Assembly (NCBI GenBank): GCA_900543035.1
Contig: UQPV01000027.1
Coordinates: 1-36,289 of the forward strand
From: an uncultured Solobacterium sp.
GTDB taxonomy: Bacteria; Bacillota_I; Bacilli_A; Erysipelotrichales; Erysipelotrichaceae
Direction: 5' to 3'
Length of the DNA: 36,289 nucleotides
Shown here: piece by piece, positions 1-7,804 of the stretch
Numbering within the stretch: position 1 is the stretch's first letter
Layout of the letters: each line of letters starts with the position of its first letter
The notes under the pieces: generated by a model
The model's database searches: none
What the model was told of the DNA's origin: nothing
What the model saw: only the letters and a program-made list of their open reading frames with translations
Made by a program: the position numbers and the translations under genes

Positions 1-446
1 CCGGTCTTTACTTTCTTGCTGATGTCCTTTGCGTACCACTCCGACATGATGTTGATAAAGGGCGCAAACTCCAATGTATCGGGCTTTTCGCTGTCTATCC
101 CGTTGTTGACTGCGATAAAGCGCACATTGTTCCGTCTGAATATCTCCATCGCATTGCCGACTTGGAGATAGTCACGCCCCCAGCGTGTCAGGTCTTTCAT
201 AATGCAGACACCGATTTTCCCGTTCTCTACATCGTCCATCATGCGGGAGTAGGCAGAACGGTCAAAAAATCTGCCGCTTTCGTCATCGTCAATGTAGTGC
301 CGGATATTGGTTAAGTGCTGCCCTCTGGCGTAGTTCTCCAAAAAGATTTTTTGGTTCTGTATCGAGTTACTCTCACCGCCGTCCCTGTCCTCGTCGCCCA
401 CGGAAAGGCGGGAGTAAAGGGCTGTAATTTTACTATAATCAGTCAT
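1..446 (-). CDS. Large serine recombinase, N-terminal part (3' end outside window)
   Basis: Site-specific recombinase of the resolvase/invertase superfamily, of the large (TndX/Tn1549-like) type that excises and integrates mobile elements. The 148 visible residues are the N-terminal catalytic domain: YSRLS near residues 11-15 supplies the nucleophilic serine, SIQNQ lies near 29-33, and DLTRWGRD is the arginine-bearing helix region. The rest lies beyond base 1. ATG at 446 is chosen because GGAGG sits 8 nt upstream; another in-frame ATG at 452 is too close to it. The protein is read away from the truncated virD4 fragment at 494-799, which suggests a second element integrated into the transfer region of a conjugative element. 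Base composition and codon use differ from the chromosomal genes to the right. Family assignment is firm; the element's identity is inferred. Confidence 0.9.
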   Translation of the reverse strand, partial: MTDYSKITALYSRLSVGDEDRDGGESNSIQNQKIFLENYARGQHLTNIRHYIDDDESGRFFDRSAYSRMMDDVENGKIGVCIMKDLTRWGRDYLQVGNAMEIFRRNNVRFIAVNNGIDSEKPDTLEFAPFINIMSEWYAKDISKKVKT

Positions 447-493
447 GTGCATAACCTCCTGTGCGTCCATATAGGCTTCCTTTACACTTAAAA

Positions 494-799
494 TTATGCA
501 CTCCAACGTGCAGAGCCGTATTCAATGCCTTTGCGGTATTTCTTCGCGTTCTTGCCCTTGATGTAGACGGCAAGCCGGACGATTACCGCGCCCGCAAGCC
601 CGATCAACAGGTCGGCGGGGTGAACACTCGGAAAGGCATTTGAAAAAGCGGCGGAAAAACCGTCCCCGATAGACAAGAGCTTTGCGCTCATATCCGCGCC
701 GGGGGCAAGGCGCACCGCCTGTCCGACTTTATCAAAGAGATACACAAAGAGCAGATACGGGGCGTTGAGGATAAGCAGTTTCTTGATTTCCGGCTTCAT
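494..799 (-). pseudogene. VirD4/TraG-type coupling protein, 5' fragment (truncated)
   Basis: N-terminal end of a type IV secretion coupling protein that would link the relaxosome to the mating channel at the inner membrane. Two hydrophobic stretches (about residues 8-24 and 62-78) match the membrane anchor, and the segment YRKGIEYGSARW is the usual lead-in to the ATPase domain. After RW the reading frame leaves the family and stops two codons later, so the roughly 500-residue ATPase domain is missing here. The break at about 500-507 lies just upstream of the serine recombinase gene, consistent with insertion of a recombinase-bearing element. Its ATG overlaps the stop of the PcfB-like gene (ATGA), the arrangement normal for pcfB-virD4 in Tn1549-like elements. 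No function is expected from the fragment. Confidence 0.8.
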
Positions 800-1183
800 A
801 GCTCAATCCCCCTATCCTTGTGTTTTGTCTTTTGGCGGTTTGCGTTGAGCTGCTTTGCCGCTTCCTTAAAGGACGCTAACGCTTTGAGGATAGAGGGCTT
901 TTGCTCTCGTGAGAGCTTCTTTGCGGAAAACTCCCTAAATGCTTCGGTCATCACGTCAATATCCTTGCCCCGAAAGGAAACAAGGTAGGTCGGCGGCTTG
1001 CCGTTCTCTATCCGCTTGACGTTATAATCAAGCCCGTTTTTCTTTGCGATAGCGTCAAAGGCTTTGATATTCGCGTCGGTGATCTCAATATTCGTTACCT
1101 TTTCGCCCGGTTTCATAAGCTGCCGCATAGTGATTTTTCCATGCGGGGCTTTGGAAAGCTGCTGCTTGCCCTTGTTATGTAAA
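796..1183 (-). pseudogene. PcfB-like (DUF3801) conjugation protein, 5' truncated
   Basis: About 125 C-terminal residues of a PcfB-family conjugal transfer accessory protein, normally encoded just before virD4. Recognisable stretches are HGKITMRQLM, the EITDANIKAFDAIAKKNGLDY region and the basic C-terminus ending near KHKDRGIEL. The family is usually around 160 residues; here the frame runs into the 44-bp palindrome at 1163-1206 and then into chromosomal aldo/keto reductase sequence on the other strand, so the natural start is lost. The stop overlaps the ATG of the virD4 fragment. This end of the conjugative element is therefore an internal break and not a normal element terminus. Confidence 0.75.
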
Positions 1184-1206
1184 GATTTACATAACAAGGG
1201 CAAGCA
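1163..1206. repeat. 44-bp perfect palindrome at mobile-element/chromosome junction
   Basis: Two 21-bp arms (1163-1183 and 1186-1206) are perfect reverse complements around a 2-nt centre (GA); the inner arm reads CTTGCCCTTGTTATGTAAA. There is no T-tract on either side, so it does not look like an intrinsic terminator. It lies exactly where PcfB-like coding sequence (left) changes to aldo/keto reductase coding sequence (right). Confidence 0.9.
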
Positions 1207-1634
1207 TGAGCGGATGGGCATTCCGCTTCCTGCAGAGCATCCCGGGCGTGACGATGATCCTCTCAGGCATGTCGGACATGCAGCAGCTGCAGGAAAACAT
1301 CGAGACCTTTGCCGATGAACAGCCGCTGAATGAGGATGAGATGAAGACATTGACCGGTATCGGCCGGCGCATGAGCACGAGCGTCCCCTGCACGGCCTGC
1401 CGTTACTGCATCGAGCATTGTCCGCGATTGCTCGACATCCCGGAGCTCATCCGGCTGTATAACGACATGGTCTATTCCGACGGAAGCTTTTCTGCCCGCA
1501 ATGCGGTGAACGCGCTGCCGGCAGACAAACAGCCTTCCGCCTGCATCGGCTGCGGCCATTGTCAGGCCCTCTGTCCGCAGCAGATCCACATTCCGGACAT
1601 CATGCGCGATCTCGCGCGGCGCATCAGCGAGTAA
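1206..1634 (+). pseudogene. Ferredoxin-type aldo/keto reductase, 3' fragment
   Basis: C-terminal part (142 codons) of an aldo/keto reductase of the type that carries a bacterial ferredoxin domain. The segment GVTMILSGMSDMQQLQENI is the last strand and helix of the TIM barrel. It is followed by two CxxCxxCxxxCP clusters, CTACRYCIEHCP and CIGCGHCQALCP, which should bind two [4Fe-4S] centres. A full protein has about 370 residues, so roughly the first 60 percent, including the NADPH/catalytic part, is missing. The ATG at 1206 lies in the junction palindrome and is fortuitous. A second, nearly complete family member is at 17036-18126. The LysR gene downstream on the same strand may once have been co-transcribed. 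Confidence 0.82.
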
Positions 1635-1726
1635 AGCGCAGGGAGCACGCGCTTCGGCAGCCGCCTCAGCGTCTCTGGGCGGAACAGACAAAATCTGGTA
1701 TACTGGTCATACGAGGAGTGATCATC

Positions 1727-2617
1727 ATGGAATTGAGAGTACTGCACTATTTTCTGGCCGTGGCAAGGGAACAGAGCATTTCCGCTGCAGCGAAATCGCT
1801 TCATCTCTCGCAGCCGACCTTATCCACCCAGCTGCGGGCGCTGGAGCAGGAACTGGGAAAGCCGCTGCTCGTGCGCGGAAGCAAGGGATCGCGCAAGATC
1901 ACGCTGACCGAAGAAGGGATGCTGCTGCGCAAACGGGCCGAAGAGATCCTGGAACTGGTGCGCAAGACCGAAAACGAGATCACGCTTTCAGATGACACCA
2001 TCGCCGGAGATGTATACATCGGCGCCGGAGAGACCCGCATCATGCGGCTCATCGCCCGCGCCGCCTGTGACCTGCAAAAGGAATGCCCGGATATCCACTG
2101 CCACATCTCCAGCGGCAACGCGCGCTATGTCATGGAGCAGCTGGACAAGGGACTGATCGACTTCGGGCTGCTGTACGCTGCCGTCGATCCCCTCCGCTAT
2201 AATTCGATCCCGATCCCGCTGCAGGATGAGTGGGGCGTGCTCATGCGCCGGGATGCGCCGTTGGCCGATCACCCTTTCATCACCCCGGAAGACCTGATTG
2301 GACAGCCGCTCATCCTCTCACAGCAGGAAGAGACCAGCCACATCATCAGCCGCTGGATGAACTGCGATCCTGCCAGGCTGAACGTCGCCGCCACATACAA
2401 CCTGATCTTCAACGCTTCGCTGCTGGCAGAGGAAGGGCTGGGATACACGCTGTCTTTTGACGGGCTGATCAACACCAAGGACAGCCCGCTGTGTTTCCGG
2501 CCGCTGAAGCCGACCTTGCGCGCCCAGGCATGCCTGGTCTGGAAAAAGTATCAGATCATGCCGAAGGCAGCAGAAAAATTCCTGCATCAGCTGCAGGAAT
2601 ATCTTGATGAGATGTAA
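1727..2617 (+). CDS. LysR-family transcriptional regulator
   Basis: A 296-residue LysR-type regulator. Residues 1-60 are the winged helix-turn-helix (FLAVAREQSISAAAKSLHLS, then QPTLSTQLRALE); residues about 90-290 are the periplasmic-binding-protein-like effector domain. The ATG at 1727 is preceded by GAGGAG, and a TATACT -10 box lies at 1699-1704. Reading further upstream would run through the reductase fragment, so the shorter start is preferred. It ends in a hairpin shared with the convergent lyase gene. Effector and targets are not evident; the reductase fragment upstream is the nearest candidate target. Confidence 0.9.
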   Translation: MELRVLHYFLAVAREQSISAAAKSLHLSQPTLSTQLRALEQELGKPLLVRGSKGSRKITLTEEGMLLRKRAEEILELVRKTENEITLSDDTIAGDVYIGAGETRIMRLIARAACDLQKECPDIHCHISSGNARYVMEQLDKGLIDFGLLYAAVDPLRYNSIPIPLQDEWGVLMRRDAPLADHPFITPEDLIGQPLILSQQEETSHIISRWMNCDPARLNVAATYNLIFNASLLAEEGLGYTLSFDGLINTKDSPLCFRPLKPTLRAQACLVWKKYQIMPKAAEKFLHQLQEYLDEM

Positions 2618-2634
2618 GAGCCGAAAGGCTCTTA
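2615..2634. terminator. Short bidirectional hairpin between convergent genes
   Basis: TAAGAGCC-GAAA-GGCTCTTA forms an 8-bp stem with a GAAA tetraloop. The outer bases are the stop codons of both the LysR gene (2615-2617) and the lyase gene (2632-2634). ATTT follows on the plus strand; the T-tract is weak. Confidence 0.65.
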
Positions 2635-3792
2635 TTTGCTGTATGCCTGTGCGCCTGCTTTCAGCCGGCGCAGACCTTCCATCAGCCGCGAGCGCGGCAC
2701 CGCCATGTTGATGCGCAGGAAATCCTTCCCCTGCTCACCATACTCTCCGCCATAGGCGACCTTCAGCCCTTCCTCCTCATACAGGAAGGCACAGAATGCC
2801 TCCACATCGATGTCATATGCGCCAAGGTCCAGCCATAACAGATAGGTCGCTTCTGCCGGCACTGCCTTCATCTTCGGCAGCTCGCGCTTCAAAAACGACT
2901 CTGCCGCTTCCCGGTTCTGCTGCAGGTAGACACGCAGCTCATCCAGCCATGCTTCTCCCTGGGTGAGCGCGGCGATCGCCGCGTCACAGGCAAACACATT
3001 AGGCTCTGCTGCCTCATCGGTATTCAGCCCGCGCCATACCCGATGGCGCAGGAACGGATCGGCAGCGATGATGCAGGCGGACTGCAGGCCGGCCAGGTTA
3101 AACGCCTTGCTGGCGGATACGCAGGTGACACAGATGCGCTCATTGGTCTCATTCACCGAGGCAAAGGGCACATATTCCTTGCCGGGCGCACAAAGATCGC
3201 AATGGATCTCATCGCTGATCACCGTGACATGGTGACGGGCGCATAATGCACCGATGCGCGCCAGCGTCTCGCGATCCCAGATCTTGCCGATCGGGTTATG
3301 CGGATTGCAGAAGATCATCAGCGTCGTCTGCGGATCTGCGAGCTTTTTTTCCAGATCGTCAAAGTCGATGTGATAGCCATCCTGCGCATAGACCAGCGGG
3401 CTGCTCACGACAAAGCGGCCATTGTTCAGGATGGAATGATAAAAGATCTGATAGACCGGGGAAAGGACCAGCACCTGCTCTGCCGGCGTGGTCAGCTTCC
3501 GCACCATCGAGGAGATGGCCGGAACGACCCCGGTGCTGAACATCATCCACGATGTGTCCGGCGTCCAGCCATGACGGCGTGACCACCAGCGCTGATAGCT
3601 CTCATAATATGCCTGCGGGACATCGGCATAGCCATAAATGCCGAACTGCGCCTTGCGGAGAACGGCCTCCCGCACACAGGGCGCGCTTTGGAAATCCATG
3701 TCCGCGATGCCCATGGAGATCTCCCCTTCTCGAACATCCCATTTCATGGAGTCTGTGCCTGTCCGTTCGATCACTGAATCAAAATCGATCAT
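2632..3792 (-). CDS. MalY/PatB-type PLP-dependent C-S lyase (cystathionine beta-lyase-like)
   Basis: Fold-type I PLP enzyme of 386 residues in the MalY/PatB group, which typically cleaves cystathionine or cystine by beta-elimination in the cytosol. Landmarks are MGIADMDF near 27-34, STGVVPAI near 86-93, CNPHNPIG near 162-169, the PLP-ring aspartate in ISDEIH (D194) and the Schiff-base lysine in SASKAFN (K229). The ATG at 3792 lies 1 nt past the ATPase stop, with GGAG-like sequence upstream. It is the last gene of an operon with an amino-acid ABC transporter, so uptake of cystine followed by cleavage to pyruvate, ammonia and sulfide is a reasonable inference. A plain aminotransferase is less likely. 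Confidence 0.85.
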   Translation of the reverse strand: MIDFDSVIERTGTDSMKWDVREGEISMGIADMDFQSAPCVREAVLRKAQFGIYGYADVPQAYYESYQRWWSRRHGWTPDTSWMMFSTGVVPAISSMVRKLTTPAEQVLVLSPVYQIFYHSILNNGRFVVSSPLVYAQDGYHIDFDDLEKKLADPQTTLMIFCNPHNPIGKIWDRETLARIGALCARHHVTVISDEIHCDLCAPGKEYVPFASVNETNERICVTCVSASKAFNLAGLQSACIIAADPFLRHRVWRGLNTDEAAEPNVFACDAAIAALTQGEAWLDELRVYLQQNREAAESFLKRELPKMKAVPAEATYLLWLDLGAYDIDVEAFCAFLYEEEGLKVAYGGEYGEQGKDFLRINMAVPRSRLMEGLRRLKAGAQAYSK

Positions 3793-3793
3793 C

Positions 3794-4537
3794 TCATCCT
3801 TCTCCCTTCTCTTCTGAACGCAAAAACTGACGTGTCCGCTCCTGCCGCGGGGCGCTGAACATCTGCTCCGCGCTGCCTTCTTCGACGATGACGCCGTTTT
3901 CCATGAAGACCACCCGGTCTGACACTTCCCGGGCAAACGCCATCTCATGGGTCACGATGACCATGGTCATGCCTTTGGCTGCCAGATCCTTCATGACCTG
4001 GAGCACCTCCTGGGTCAGCTCCGGATCCAGGGCGCTGGTCGGTTCGTCAAAATAGATGATCTTCGGATCGGCAGCCATGGCGCGCGCAATGCCGACGCGC
4101 TGCTGCTGCCCGCCGGAGAGCTGGCTGGGATAATGATCGGCATACGCGCCCATGCTGACCTGATCGAGCAGCTGAGCTGCCCGCGCACGCGCCTGCGCTT
4201 TGTCCATGCCATGGCCATAGATCAGCCCCTCGCTGATGTTTTCCAGCGCGGTGCGGTTGCGGAACAGGCTGTAATCCTGAAAGACGAAGCCGCATTTCCG
4301 GCGGATCTTCAGCATGCGCTGACGGTCCGCATGCGGAAAGCGGATGCTCGTCTCATCCAGCGTAAGCTCTCCCTCATCCGCCCGTTCGAGAAATTCCAGG
4401 CAGCGCAGGAAGGTCGTCTTCCCGCTGCCGCTGGGGCCCAGGATCGAAATGACATCTCCCTCATGGACATCCAGATCGATGCCCTTGAGCACCTGCAGAT
4501 CGCCAAAGCGTTTTTTCAGTCCTCTGACTTTGAGCAT
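3794..4537 (-). CDS. Polar amino-acid (probably cystine) ABC transporter ATPase
   Basis: ATP-binding subunit (247 residues) of a polar amino-acid importer. Walker A is GPSGSGKTT near residue 35, the Q-loop VFQDYSLF, the signature LSGGQQQR, Walker [13 protein letters not shown] and the H-loop VTHE. It works as a dimer on the cytoplasmic face of the permease encoded just upstream at 4547-5206. Spacing is 9 nt upstream and 1 nt downstream, indicating one transcript. The substrate is inferred from the binding protein and from the C-S lyase downstream. Confidence 0.92.
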   Translation of the reverse strand: MLKVRGLKKRFGDLQVLKGIDLDVHEGDVISILGPSGSGKTTFLRCLEFLERADEGELTLDETSIRFPHADRQRMLKIRRKCGFVFQDYSLFRNRTALENISEGLIYGHGMDKAQARARAAQLLDQVSMGAYADHYPSQLSGGQQQRVGIARAMAADPKIIYFDEPTSALDPELTQEVLQVMKDLAAKGMTMVIVTHEMAFAREVSDRVVFMENGVIVEEGSAEQMFSAPRQERTRQFLRSEEKGEG

Positions 4538-4546
4538 ATTCTCACC

Positions 4547-5206
4547 TCAATTCAGTTCCAGCTTCTTTTCACAGATGCGCTGCACCTTGGTCAGGATCGT
4601 GCAGAACAGCAGATAAATGAGTGCGACCTCACAATACAGCGCAAAGGAATCATACGTGCGGGCAGCGATGCGCTGGGCGGACATGAACATCTCCATGATG
4701 GTGATGTTGCTTGCCAGCGACGTATCCTTGAGCAGTCCGATGAGCGAATTGCTCAGCGGCGGAAAAGCCGTGCGGGCTGCCTGAGGCAGGATGATGCGCG
4801 TCATGATGCGCGGATAAGTCATACCAGCGCAATACCCCGCCTCCATCTGTCCCTTGGGCACCGACAGGATGGCCGCGCGCATCGTCTCCGCCGCATAGGC
4901 GCCGGTATTGATGGAAAAGACGATGATCGCCGAAGGAAACGCATCCAGCGTGACGCCCAGGCTGGGCAGGCCGTAAAAGATCACGAACAGCTGGACCAGC
5001 AGCGGCGTGCCGCGGATCACCCAAACATAGAATCGCGCCAGCTGATCGAGGACACGCACATGGGCGATCTGCACCAGTGCGGTAAACAGCGCGATGATCA
5101 GCCCGAACAGAAAGGAGATGGCCGTCAGCGGGATCGTCACGGTCAGTCCCGGGAGCAGGATCTGCCAGAAGGAATCGATCAGCAAAGCGATGGTGCGTCC
5201 GTCCAT
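4547..5206 (-). CDS. Polar amino-acid (probably cystine) ABC transporter permease
   Basis: Membrane subunit of 219 residues of the HisM/GlnP type. Hydrophobic segments occur near residues 18-42, 56-75, 88-108 and 185-205. The EAA coupling region lies around YCAGMTYPRIMTRIILPQAA (about residues 123-142) and contacts the ATPase. The gene begins 3 nt after the stop of the binding-protein gene and ends 9 nt before the ATPase. Assembles with both neighbours as a homodimeric channel. Confidence 0.92.
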   Translation of the reverse strand: MDGRTIALLIDSFWQILLPGLTVTIPLTAISFLFGLIIALFTALVQIAHVRVLDQLARFYVWVIRGTPLLVQLFVIFYGLPSLGVTLDAFPSAIIVFSINTGAYAAETMRAAILSVPKGQMEAGYCAGMTYPRIMTRIILPQAARTAFPPLSNSLIGLLKDTSLASNITIMEMFMSAQRIAARTYDSFALYCEVALIYLLFCTILTKVQRICEKKLELN

Positions 5207-5209
5207 ACC

Positions 5210-5998
5210 CTACTCCTGTGTGACATCCATGCCGAAATAACGCTGAGACAGCGCGCTGAGCTCGCCTGAGTCACGAAGCGCATCCAGCGCCTCATCGATG
5301 GCCTCCAGCAGTGCGGTGCTGCCCTTGCGCACCGGGATGACGCTGGATGTGGTCGTTTCGCTCCTTGCCGCGATCTTCACCGGCGCATCCGGATGCTTCT
5401 TCAGATAATCGCCGAATGCCGTCTCGGAATTCAGCGTCACATCGGCACGGCCGCTTTCCAGCAGCTGGATCGACTGATCCATCGAGTCCACGCCGACCAG
5501 CTGCGCGCCATAGCTTTCTGCCAGCTCTCCCCAGCTGCTCGTCAGGTTCTGCGCAGCGCGCTTTCCCTCAAGATCCGCAAAGCCGGTGACGGACTCCTCA
5601 TCGTCCCGGACCATCAGCGCCCCGTGCACATACGTGTAAGGCTGGGAAAAATCATATTTTTCTGCCCGTTCTTCATTTGCTTCCACCTCATTGATGACGA
5701 TGTCCACGCGGCCGGAGTCCATGGCGGCAAACAGCGAATCCCAGCTGCTCTCCACGAACTGCGCTTCCACGCCGAGCTCCCTGGCGATCAGCCGGCCGAC
5801 CTCCACGTCAAACCCGGTCAAATTCCCCTCTTCATCATGATAGCTGTTGGGGGCATAGGTCCCTTCCGTCCCGATCACGATCACGCCTTTATCCTGGATC
5901 TGCGTCAGCTGATCAGCTGAGGCAGCGTCTGAAGCGCCGCAGGCTGCCAGGACACAGGCAGCGCTGAACAGCGCGATCACTCGTTTTATCGTTTTCAT
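5210..5998 (-). CDS. Cystine-type substrate-binding lipoprotein
   Basis: Extracellular solute-binding protein, family 3, 262 residues. A lipobox VLAAC makes C20 the lipidated cysteine, so the protein is tethered outside the membrane. Characteristic segments are GTEGTYAPNSY (about 43-53), LTGFDVEVGRLIA and the segment AAQNLTSSWGELAESYGA. The last resembles the Q-(N/S)-L-T-S-N stretch of cystine-binding TcyA/TcyJ proteins. Its ATG overlaps the stop of the MATE gene (ATGA, 5995-5998), implying translational coupling. Cystine specificity is inferred from this segment plus the lyase; another polar amino acid is possible. Confidence 0.85.
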   Translation of the reverse strand: MKTIKRVIALFSAACVLAACGASDAASADQLTQIQDKGVIVIGTEGTYAPNSYHDEEGNLTGFDVEVGRLIARELGVEAQFVESSWDSLFAAMDSGRVDIVINEVEANEERAEKYDFSQPYTYVHGALMVRDDEESVTGFADLEGKRAAQNLTSSWGELAESYGAQLVGVDSMDQSIQLLESGRADVTLNSETAFGDYLKKHPDAPVKIAARSETTTSSVIPVRKGSTALLEAIDEALDALRDSGELSALSQRYFGMDVTQE

Positions 5999-7383
5999 CT
6001 CATCATTCCTTTCTCAAGCGGTTTCTGTTCGATGATATCAAGCCAGCGTCCGCGCAGCTGGCGGATGAGCAGCAGGATGCCGCGCACGCACAGCTCCACG
6101 GCCATGGCGATCCATGCGCCGGCCAGGCCCATGGGGCCGACCAGCCACAGCGACAGCGGGATGCGCACGCCCCAGATGCTCACCAGATTGAGCAGGCTGG
6201 GGATCAGCGTGTCTCTTGCCCCGCGCAGTGCGCCGGAGACGACGATGCTGGCCGCATAGAGCGGCTCTGCGAACAATTCGAGCCGCAGCACTTCTGCCGC
6301 CAGCACGCGCACCTGCGCATCCGGTGTCAGCAGCGCGAACACCATGGGGCACAGAGCGTACATGATGACCGCCATCGCGCTCATCACCCCGATGCCCAGG
6401 ATGACCGACAGGTTGGCAAAGCTGCGCGCCAGGTCCTTGCGGCGGGCGCCGACGCTTTGTCCGACCACGGTCGTCGCCGCATTGCCGATCCCATAGCCCG
6501 GCATATAGCACAGGCTCTCTGCGGTCACCGCAAAGGAATTGGCCGCGATCGATACCGTGCCCAGCGGCGCGATGATGCGGGTGGAGGCGATCTGCGCGCC
6601 GCACAATGCCGCATGCTCCAGCGCCATCGGCAGGCTGATGCCCAGCATCCCGCGCACGATCTGCCAGTCAAAGACAAAGCGCTCGCCCCGGCGCAGATGA
6701 AGCTGCGGTGAGCGCACCAGCGCGGCATACAGCATCATGACCGCCACGACCCCCTGAGCCAGCGCCGTCCCCATGGCCGCACCCAGCACACCGAAGCAGC
6801 GGATGAAGATCAGGTTGAAGATCACATCAAGCCCGCACATGGAAGCATTGAGGATGCTGGGGACCTTCATGTCGCCGCTGCACTGCAGCAGATATGCGCC
6901 CAGCAGGCTCATCTGCAGAAAGGGCAGCGCGCACACATAGATCAGAAAATAGCCTGAAGCATCCGCGTGCAGCGAAGGATCAGCGCCCAGCCAGCCAGGC
7001 AGAAAAGAGCTGATCATACTGCCGGCAAAGGACAGCGCCAGCGCAAAGAGCAAAGTGATGAGGAGGCCGTGCTTCACCACGCTGCGCGCGCCTTGCTCAT
7101 CTGCGGCGCCGATGCGCTGGGCCACCTGAACCGAAAAGCCGCTGGCAGCGGCGGTGCACAGCCCGCTCAGCAGCCATGTGCTCGTCGATACGACGCCGAT
7201 CGCCGCTGAAGCCTCTGCGCCCAGCGCGCCGACCATCGCCGCATCGATATACTGCATCATGATCGATGTCAGCTGAGCGAAGATGGCTGGCAGGCTCAGC
7301 TGGATCAGCGCACGCAGCTGCGCCTTTTTCGTAAGCGGGGCATCGCGCTGCAGCAGTGCCCGCACTGATTGCTTCTGTTCCAC
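5995..7383 (-). CDS. MATE-family efflux transporter
   Basis: Multidrug/toxin extrusion protein of about 462 residues with twelve predicted membrane helices in two related halves (for example SLPAIFAQLTSIMMQYIDAAMVG in the first and GISLPMALEHAALCGAQI in the second). Such proteins export organic cations or metabolites using Na+ or H+ gradients. A GTG at 7383 is chosen because GGGAGGGG lies about 6 nt upstream; an in-frame ATG at 7410 has no comparable site. It overlaps the binding-protein gene by 4 nt and follows the small gene at 7445-7669 by 61 nt with no terminator visible, so it belongs to the cystine operon. The exported compound is unknown; a sulfur or redox metabolite would fit the context. 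Confidence 0.88.
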   Translation of the reverse strand: MEQKQSVRALLQRDAPLTKKAQLRALIQLSLPAIFAQLTSIMMQYIDAAMVGALGAEASAAIGVVSTSTWLLSGLCTAAASGFSVQVAQRIGAADEQGARSVVKHGLLITLLFALALSFAGSMISSFLPGWLGADPSLHADASGYFLIYVCALPFLQMSLLGAYLLQCSGDMKVPSILNASMCGLDVIFNLIFIRCFGVLGAAMGTALAQGVVAVMMLYAALVRSPQLHLRRGERFVFDWQIVRGMLGISLPMALEHAALCGAQIASTRIIAPLGTVSIAANSFAVTAESLCYMPGYGIGNAATTVVGQSVGARRKDLARSFANLSVILGIGVMSAMAVIMYALCPMVFALLTPDAQVRVLAAEVLRLELFAEPLYAASIVVSGALRGARDTLIPSLLNLVSIWGVRIPLSLWLVGPMGLAGAWIAMAVELCVRGILLLIRQLRGRWLDIIEQKPLEKGMMR

Positions 7384-7444
7384 ATTCTTCCCCTCCCGAG
7401 GGCGCCGCATACCGCAAAACGCCTCATGATCCTGATCTGTTTCC

Positions 7445-7669
7445 TCAGCGCTTGCGTGTCTTGCGCCTGCGCGACAGTCGGTAGATCAGAAAATCCAGGC
7501 AGCTGATCTTTCTTTCCGTCTGACAGATCTGTTCCTGGACATGACAGCGGCACCGTATGATGTTTCTCACCCTGCGGCGCGGATCACTTTCCTCCCGCAT
7601 CCGCAGAAGGCCGCCGACAGCGCGATCGCTGCATCCGCACTGACGCAGACGCTCTGCCAGTTTCTGCAT
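7445..7669 (-). CDS. Small 74-aa protein, paralogue of 18140-18367
   Basis: Product of 74 residues with no known catalytic motif. It resembles the 75-aa protein at 18140-18367: both have an N-terminal QxLxxxLxxxGCS segment, a central (F/G)L(R/L)L or LLRM stretch, a run of about five charged residues and a C-terminal helix of the pattern H(x)xLxExxxxxxxxxLDxLI. The C-terminal helix looks like the coiled-coil effector end of MerR regulators without the DNA-binding part. ATG at 7669 has GAGAG 7 nt upstream. It is the first gene of the MATE/cystine/lyase operon, behind a promoter that carries the motif shared with the other copy. The function is not known. Confidence 0.72.
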   Translation of the reverse strand: MQKLAERLRQCGCSDRAVGGLLRMREESDPRRRVRNIIRCRCHVQEQICQTERKISCLDFLIYRLSRRRKTRKR

Positions 7670-7709
7670 ATCGTTCTCTCTCAAATGGCGTTCCCCGCTT
7701 TCCACCTGC

Positions 7710-7738
7710 AGTATACGCTCCTTCTCTCCGCATAGCAA
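7710..7738 (-). promoter_or_regulatory. Promoter of the small protein/MATE/cystine operon
   Basis: Minus strand: -35 TTGCTA (7733-7738), 17-bp spacer, -10 TATACT (7710-7715), about 40 nt before the ATG at 7669. The -35 TTG is the end of the shared 20-bp motif. Confidence 0.75.
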
Positions 7739-7755
7739 ATACTTATATGTTATAG
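7736..7755 (-). promoter_or_regulatory. Shared 20-bp operator-like motif, copy 1
   Basis: On the minus strand it reads CTAT-NNN-ATATAAGTATTTG. A second copy with 17 of 17 defined bases identical sits at 18422-18441. In both copies the last three bases are the start of the -35 box, the usual place for an activator or repressor site. Confidence 0.72.
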
Positions 7756-7772
7756 CCAATCATATCTATAAT

Positions 7773-7804
7773 CTATAAAAAGATGCCGAAGCATCTTTTT
7801 ATAG
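7773..7804. terminator. Intrinsic terminator of the metal P-type ATPase gene
   Basis: A 14-bp perfect stem CTATAAAAAGATGC / GCATCTTTTTATAG with loop CGAA. The stop codon of the ATPase gene (7799-7801) lies in the stem. T-rich arms on both strands allow bidirectional use. Confidence 0.85.

Noticed and set aside
1163..1206. Palindrome as a terminator or as the natural end of the conjugative element
   Set aside because: No T-tract flanks it, and PcfB-like genes are internal to Tn1549-like elements, so this is not a normal element end.
3947..5269. 440-aa plus-strand ORF over the cystine ABC operon
   Set aside because: It is antisense to the ATPase and permease genes, which have intact motifs. 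Its product has no recognisable domain and is His/Gln/Arg-rich as expected for a shadow of GC-rich coding DNA.
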